A stretch of 64,000 nucleotides of DNA from Gracilaria domingensis (lineage: Eukaryota > Rhodophyta > Florideophyceae > Gracilariales > Gracilariaceae): positions 110,908-174,907 of the forward strand of contig VCMS01000088.1 of assembly GCA_022539475.1 (NCBI GenBank), read 5' to 3'. Both the position numbers and the translations under genes were made by a program. Below the pieces are notes generated by a model, which had not been told where the DNA came from, made no database searches, and saw only the letters and a list, made by a program, of their open reading frames with translations. Position 1 is the stretch's first letter; every line of letters begins with the position of its first letter. Of the stretch, positions 60,239-64,000 are shown piece by piece.

Positions 60239-62350
60239 ATGTCCGCGCCGCCGCCGCCCGCCGCCCCCCCTTCCGCGGCGCCCCCGCCTCCCCCTCGCCA
60301 GCTTCGTCCGGCGAAGGCGCCGCCCCGTCCGGCGTCGCCAAGCGCGCCAAGAATACCTCCCCCGATCACAAGCGCGTCACCATTTGGAACCGCGTTCAGG
60401 CCGTAAAATCGCCGGCAATGCCGCCCCCTTGCAGAAGAACCTCGACGAGTATCTGCGTAAACACCCGCATTGCGAGCGGTACAACGGACAGGATCGTGCT
60501 ACTAGATACACGCAACATAGACGTATCTTGCCTGTCGGCGCCAACGTCGCGCAGGTGAGGGCGCCGCCGCAGGTTATGTTGCCCGTGCAGACCGTGCTGC
60601 CCTTGCCTGTGCAGTCCTTCCCTACTTCTAGTGCCTTGCATCTCCCTGTGCAGCTCGTGTCGTATCCCGTACCGTTGGACGCCGCCAATTTGCATCTCTA
60701 CAACGCCCAACAACGCCCGTCGTACTTCGTGCCGCAGTATCCCATCCCACCAGATCTTCAGCAGCAGCAGCAGCAAACTCAACAACCGCAACAAGCTCAA
60801 CAACTGCAACCGTCGCGCGCCCCACACCCACACCAACCGTCTGCGTCAAACGTCGCCCCGTCGCAACACCAAACGCCCGCCGCCAGCAAGCATCCGCCCG
60901 TCGACGCCCGGCGCACCCGCTTGCCGTTGGTGACGCCCTGCACAAGCACAAGTCCTTGCAACAGCCGCCGTTGTTCCCGCATCATACCTTCCCCCTCGTG
61001 AATGAGCATGCTCCGCTTGATTCCAAGCTCGCGCGCCAGACAGCCGAGTCTACTGTCGCCAATGCGCTTGCGAAGGCTAACGCGCAGATGAGGGGCCATC
61101 TCAAGGGTGAACCCAACGCCTCCTTCCCTCCGGATCAAAATGCGGCACATGCGCATCGTGCCGCTTCCGCAGTTGTCCCGAACTCCGCTACTGCTGCTGC
61201 CGCCGCCGCCGCCGCTGCCGCCGCCGCTGCTGCCGCCGCTGCCGCTGGCCCGAGAACGGCAAGGATAAGCACGCGGTGCAACTTTCACCCACGCAGTTTT
61301 TCAAGGACATGAAGGTGATGATGCAGAAGAAGGCGGAGCAATCGTCGCGTTCTCAAATGTGCTGCCGAGTCATGCGAAGAAGAGCTCGCCGTCCATGCCG
61401 TCTGCGCATGAGCTGCCAGTCGTGTCCAACCGATGCAGCAAGTTTCCCACCACGCCTCCATGCACCATCACATGGCGCGTCCTGGGCAACGCATGACGCA
61501 CTCTGTGGCGCAGTCGTCCGCGCAAGCGCCATTGGCTACGTCGCAACCGTACGCGCTTCTCAGCATTCGTCGCTTACTGCGTTCGACGTGGATGCTGCTA
61601 CTTTCCAACTTGCCGGTACTAGAATTGATGAATCGGAATCGACGCATAGTGCGGGTAATTATCCGGGTGCGGCACCGCTTGATGTTGCGTTGGTTGCGTC
61701 GCCGTCACAGGAGATGATGCCGTCGAATATGAAACTGTCTGAGTCTGTTTCACAGGGCTTGATTTACATGCGACGCACCTTTCGTCAGACGCCGCTGCAA
61801 AGGACGCTAGGAAACAGCGTGCGGATGATATTGACAAGGTGCTCAATAGTGCTGGCACTTCGGTTGGACTAGCCAATCATTGTAACATATCCGCTACCAC
61901 TACGAACCAGATATTCGATGCTTCTCGCTTTAACAATGGCAAGAATGCGACGTCGGTAAGTCGTTCGTTTAGTTTTCTATTCAAGAATGCGCCGTTTGCT
62001 TCGAGGGAGAACTCTATGGATTTCAGAAGAGGCGAGTTTGGTGGTAAAGGGATGTGTCGATGGATATGATTCGGAGAGATATTTCCATGGATTTACTGTC
62101 TGCGAGGCGAATTGGCTCACAGGAGCGTATTGATGACGAGCTCGTGCGTGAGATGAGCGTCGACTTTTTTGCAAGCTCCTTGCGGAATGCCTATCGCGAT
62201 TTTAGTATGGAGATGCAGTTCCCAACAGATTCGATTGGGGTGCAAGCTGGCGCTGTGTTCGAGCTGAGTGCCCGTACTGATGATGTTGTTTTGGCCAACC
62301 GTTCCAAATCTACAAGCTCCGTCCAAGACGGATCACAACGCTTCGGCTGA
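60239..62350 (+). pseudogene. Low-complexity nuclear-type protein, nine one-base frame shifts
   Basis: From ATG 60239 a Pro/Ala-rich start leads to [13 protein letters not shown] and, one base later in frame, [20 protein letters not shown] and [12 protein letters not shown], a compact block of a kind found in several algal and protist proteins of unknown role. Then come Gln-rich ([17 protein letters not shown]) and poly-Ala tracts, QLSPTQFFKDMKVMMQKKAE, Ser/His/Met-rich stretches, FDVDAATFQLAGTRIDESES, and Asp/Ser-rich ISMDLLSARRIGSQERIDDE. The frame moves by one missing base about nine times (near 60290, 60402, 60920, 61250, 61350, 61425, 61565, 61775, 62052). The protein may extend to 62489 in yet another frame. 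Probably a transcriptional or chromatin regulator by composition. Confidence 0.6.
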
Positions 62351-64000
62351 AGGGCGAGACGGGAGATTCTCCAGATCTAAAATCGGAATGTCACAGACGA
62401 GCTCATGGGGCATGTGCATGCAAACCAAGGAGCTCATCAGCAGTTCCGATGCGATGCGAATGGAAACACAGAAGATCTCCGTGAACTGAAGATTCCGTTC
62501 TAGTCATATGTACAGACGAATGATAGAACTGCTTGCCTGCAGCAGATTTCGGACCGTTTCATCATGTGTATATTCAAGTAAAGAAACATCTTGTTGCGCA
62601 GTTCTTCTCCATAGTTGTTCTTGCTTCGCATTTTGCGTTCTCTTTTTAGGCCTCTGTGTCCTGTGTTGGATGTAGGCTCTCTCCAGATCAAGTTCTCTTG
62701 CCTGTGTACAAACACTGACTTTTTCCTCGCCAATAAAACCCTTGAGAACGGTGCGTCTCGTGCTATGGCTCGTTGTGCCATGTTAGTTACGTATAGACGT
62801 GTGGAGCATTCCCAAACAAGACAAACAAAATGATTATAACGTCGTCACGCAGTTTTAGTTCACATTCGCGAACAGTGACGAACACCATTTTGAACAGAAT
62901 GCCGGTCAAATTGCCGAAGAAAAGGAACGCCGCCCATTGCACCGACTTGAGAACTAATATCCCTCTTGCAGGCTTTCAAACCTCGAAGCCCAAAGGCAAA
63001 CAGAGGCAATCCCATAGCAAAGCGAATATCACGACCTAAACAATCTTGTTTTGTCTGGATGTGCCTTCTGAACGCATGTTTAGAGGGCTGGTCACGCCAT
63101 CTGTGTTCTAAGGTAGCAAACCCAAGGTGACGTCCCTCGACCTGTAAATCAGGTGCGCAACGTACCACAACAGAGCAAAAGGACCTACAAACGGAAACAA
63201 GACGGCAGACACCTTGCTCGATAGGCACATAACGGGACGTTCATCAGGAAGATAAACATACAGAGCAGCAAAAGGGGCCCCGACGATGTAATCAGTTATC
63301 CCAGATAAACCCACAGGAAAGGGCTATCTCGAATCCTGTCGATGAAAGAAATTAACAGTACCACAACGACCGTGCCAAGGAAAACGACAAGAATGAACGC
63401 TTTGGTTACTCTTGCATTGCTAGCCGAGTAGAATCCATGTCGTAGAGGTAATGCAAATAGTGTTCACATCGTAGAAAGTAGTGAGCTGGCTGATTTCAAG
63501 CATTTGTGTCTGCGTTTGTTAACAAATTAAACCAAGTTTAAACTTAAACCGTTCTTCTACATCACTTTTTATAAGTACATTAAGATGTGGTCCTAGAGAT
63601 ATGTTTCATTTTTTGCAAAGGTAAACTGTCGTTCTAATTGTTACTGGTTTCTTTCGTTATAGGATACGAGAACTGAGTTAATATCATCTACATATTAGAT
63701 GGCAATAGTTTGCCATGTAAGGATCATTCTTGTTATAATGAGTTTAGTTTTCATTATTGCATAAAATGATCCCTACTGGTTACATGTCGATCGTCTACGT
63801 AGATTAGCTATTCGGGAAGGAAAGAGTCTGGCAATGACCCTCGAATCAGACACCGTTTGTGTAACATAAGCTCTGACCCTGTTTTATAGATATACTGTGT
63901 GCGTTTGGTCATGAGTGATTGATGTTTTCATGATATGTTCATACACACAGCGATGACATCAGTGCGTGATGTGTCTGAAAATAAAGATTTGAAAATGTTT
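62351..64000. other. 3' end of the previous gene, then gene-poor AT-richer DNA
   Basis: 62351-62489 may hold the true C-terminus of the preceding gene (GMSQTSSWGM...). On the minus strand, 63314-63108 and adjacent frames encode hydrophobic stretches (AVLFPFVGPFALLWYVAHLI; WAAFLFFGNLTGILFKMVFV) broken by stops, possibly a decayed membrane protein. After 63400 composition turns AT-rich and nothing is recognised. Confidence 0.4.

Noticed and set aside
1-64000. tRNA genes
   Set aside because: I looked for GGTTCRANNCC-type B boxes with a plausible acceptor stem; candidates such as those near 23300 and 30610 lack the closing C or the paired arms.

Overview
The window is nuclear DNA of an intron-poor eukaryote. 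Protein families settle the domain: a copine, signal peptidase complex subunit SPC12, TRM61, a C9orf85-type zinc protein, a GT8-like glycosyltransferase, and hAT, LINE and tyrosine-recombinase mobile DNA. Only two introns are visible, both short GT-AG introns (7854-7985 and 49257-49340). A MutS2 relic, an organelle-type YchF/OLA1 GTPase with an N-terminal extension, and a protein with a transit-peptide-like start suggest a plastid-bearing host. A florideophyte-like red alga would fit the compact genes and repeat-rich spacers, but this is inference. I found no tRNA, rRNA or CRISPR array.

Layout. 0-7 kb: a small Gly/Cys-rich lipid-anchor-like protein, a large RRM-like protein with a decayed tandem copy in front of it, and a broken Nudix gene. 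7.7-12 kb: a very GC-rich block with SPC12, a sulfotransferase-like protein and a copine. 12.3-13.4 kb: a hAT transposon with an 8-bp target duplication and a LINE fragment inside it. 14-27 kb: ordinary genes (glycosyltransferase, a protein with SUMO-interaction-like motifs and a C-terminal TPR-like helix pair, YchF/OLA1, a plastid-type helical protein, a protein with a SHI-like zinc finger, a staphylococcal-nuclease plus lamin-tail protein). 27.0-27.6 kb: a hAT-type MITE.

28-47 kb is an accessory region. It holds a membrane-protein family (family A: signal peptide, membrane segments, internal helical repeats) in several whole and broken copies, a second duplicated gene (family B), a 5'-truncated LINE insertion with target duplication, and many near-perfect hairpins. 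Comparison of the two family B copies shows that at least two of these palindromes are recent insertions.

48.5-50.4 kb is a MutS2 relic with eight in-frame TGA/TAG stops and no frameshift. About 50.4-55.5 kb looks like a mobile element: a tyrosine recombinase gene and a GCR1-type DNA-binding gene point outward from a 3-kb AT-rich centre carrying three clusters of GTGAACGTTCAC-like repeats. From 55.5 kb on come a broken gene and a second GC-rich block with C9orf85-like, TRM61 and a low-complexity nuclear-type protein. These last frames are disrupted almost only by apparent single-base deletions, which suggests unpolished sequence rather than ordinary decay.
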